A stretch of 64,000 nucleotides of DNA from Dyadobacter tibetensis Y620-1. Lineage in GTDB: Bacteria; Bacteroidota; Bacteroidia; Cytophagales; Spirosomataceae. Made by a program: the position numbers and the translations under genes. Position 1 is the first letter of the stretch. Every line of letters begins with the position of its first letter. The stretch spans positions 496,001 to 560,000 of the forward strand of contig NZ_AZQN01000002.1 in the NCBI RefSeq assembly GCF_000566685.1, in the 5' to 3' direction. Positions 63,499 to 64,000 of the stretch are shown here, piece by piece. The notes beneath the pieces were generated by a model. It did not search any database. It was not told the DNA's origin and was given only the letters and a program-made list of their open reading frames with translations.

Positions 63499-64000
63499 TT
63501 AGTTACCCTGAAATCTTAGCCAAACCAAGTTATCCAGTATTAGGTTGAAGGACCAAATAAATTGAGCTCCATTAAACTGGGTCGAAAAATTAATATAGAC
63601 TACTTTTGGCGACACGGTGGCTTTAGAGAAAACGCTGTCACTGGGCCAGCTAGCATCGTTGAAACTTGTTGCATACCACGTGGTAGGTACTTCCCTGTGC
63701 AGTGCAAATGCGTCGGCTGTAGCTGGGCTGGCACTGCAGCTAGATGATAGACGGGAGTTACCCGATTCCACTACACAGTTTACATTCACTAAGGGAGCTA
63801 TATAAAAAGTTTGAGCCTTCCAGTTGGATCCAGTAGTGGTACCATCACTAAAGCTTGCAATAAAACCACCATCTCCAGGATGGAGCGCATTGCCCATATT
63901 CTCCTCCGCGCCTATGCCCAGGTTTACTTCCCAATCCACCACTTTTATGGCATACTGAATGGGACGCTTGGTCTTAAACTTTACAAAACTGGGTGTCCAT
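63499..64000 (-). CDS. Secreted protein C-terminal part (5' end outside window)
   Basis: A minus-strand frame open to the right edge; about 166 residues are visible, so the start lies outside. The visible part is beta-rich and aromatic: VVDWEVNLGIGAEENMGN near the front, SNWKAQTFYIAPL, then a jelly-roll-like end with TTWYATSFNDASWPSDSVFS, NGAQFIWSFNL and LDNLVWLRF. The pattern W-A-T-S-F-N-D-x-x-W-P followed by F-I-W-S...L-D-N resembles C-terminal galactose-binding-like domains of secreted bacterial and eukaryotic proteins. The N-terminal domain and overall role cannot be determined. Start positions within the window (for example 63942) are unlikely to be real. Confidence 0.75.
   Translation of the reverse strand, partial: WTPSFVKFKTKRPIQYAIKVVDWEVNLGIGAEENMGNALHPGDGGFIASFSDGTTTGSNWKAQTFYIAPLVNVNCVVESGNSRLSSSCSASPATADAFALHREVPTTWYATSFNDASWPSDSVFSKATVSPKVVYINFSTQFNGAQFIWSFNLILDNLVWLRFQGN

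Noticed and set aside
1-64000. CRISPR arrays, tRNA/rRNA genes, insertion sequences, integrases or phage genes
   Set aside because: No regularly spaced repeats, no cloverleaf-like CCA-type sequences noticed, and no transposase or integrase motifs among the proteins.

Overview
The window looks like a chromosome segment of a Bacteroidota bacterium, probably order Cytophagales (inferred from gene content, not from a marker gene). The signs are a SusC/SusD pair with an ECF sigma/FecR regulator, LytS/LytTR signalling, a Bacteroidota-type sigma promoter (TTTG, 19 nt, TAnnTTTG) at 37094-37124, lipoprotein signal peptides, a GH92 glycosidase, S1 sulfatases and moderate AT richness. I saw no rRNA, tRNA, CRISPR array, insertion sequence or phage gene.

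Layout. (1) 1-6246, minus strand: a compact operon of a GAF-domain protein, an HD phosphohydrolase fused to a Pycsar-effector-like membrane domain (PycTM/DUF5706), an SdiA-regulated-type lipoprotein and a metallophosphoesterase lipoprotein cut by the left edge. (2) 6410-12029: small housekeeping or stress genes (flavodoxin-fold oxidoreductase, YodC-like protein, SemiSWEET, YciE/F-type ferritin-like protein) around the glycogen debranching enzyme GlgX. (3) 12169-18242, minus strand: treZ and a treY-malQ fusion, which with GlgX make trehalose from alpha-glucan. (4) 18442-36707, plus strand: ECF sigma factor, FecR, STN-type SusC, SusD, then a secreted redox block. That block holds a propeller-like protein, two paralogous exported proteins with ApbE-type flavinylation motifs, the flavin transferase ApbE, two exported FAD-dependent oxidoreductases and an exported Gfo/Idh/MocA enzyme. 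This is the most novel-looking part of the window. (5) 37094-45834, plus strand: assimilatory sulfate reduction (TSUP transporter with a CysG-like N-terminus, MetZ, CysH, CysD, CysN, a ferredoxin-type sulfite reductase with a HEPN-like tail, and the uroporphyrinogen-III methyltransferase CobA). (6) 46251-52828, minus strand: two sulfatases, a second ECF/FecR pair, a guanidinium-exporter-type SMR protein and an NTF2-like protein. (7) 53251-58832, plus strand: LytS kinase, two LytTR regulators, a PKD/beta-helix lipoprotein with an apparent 1-nt frameshift in its signal peptide, and a carboxypeptidase-regulatory-domain lipoprotein. (8) 59271-64000, minus strand: diheme cytochrome c, YceI lipoprotein, a GH92 enzyme with Gln at the catalytic-acid position, and the C-terminal part of a secreted protein cut by the right edge.

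How the parts may work together. In region 4 the likely logic is surface signalling through the STN domain of SusC to FecR and the sigma factor, uptake of an unknown substrate by SusC/D, and oxidation by exported FAD enzymes. The covalently flavinylated proteins, modified by the co-encoded ApbE, would pass on electrons. Region 5 is a nearly complete sulfate-to-sulfide-to-homocysteine pathway. Only the precorrin-2 dehydrogenase/ferrochelatase needed for siroheme is missing as a separate gene, and a fragment resembling that enzyme is fused to the TSUP transporter.
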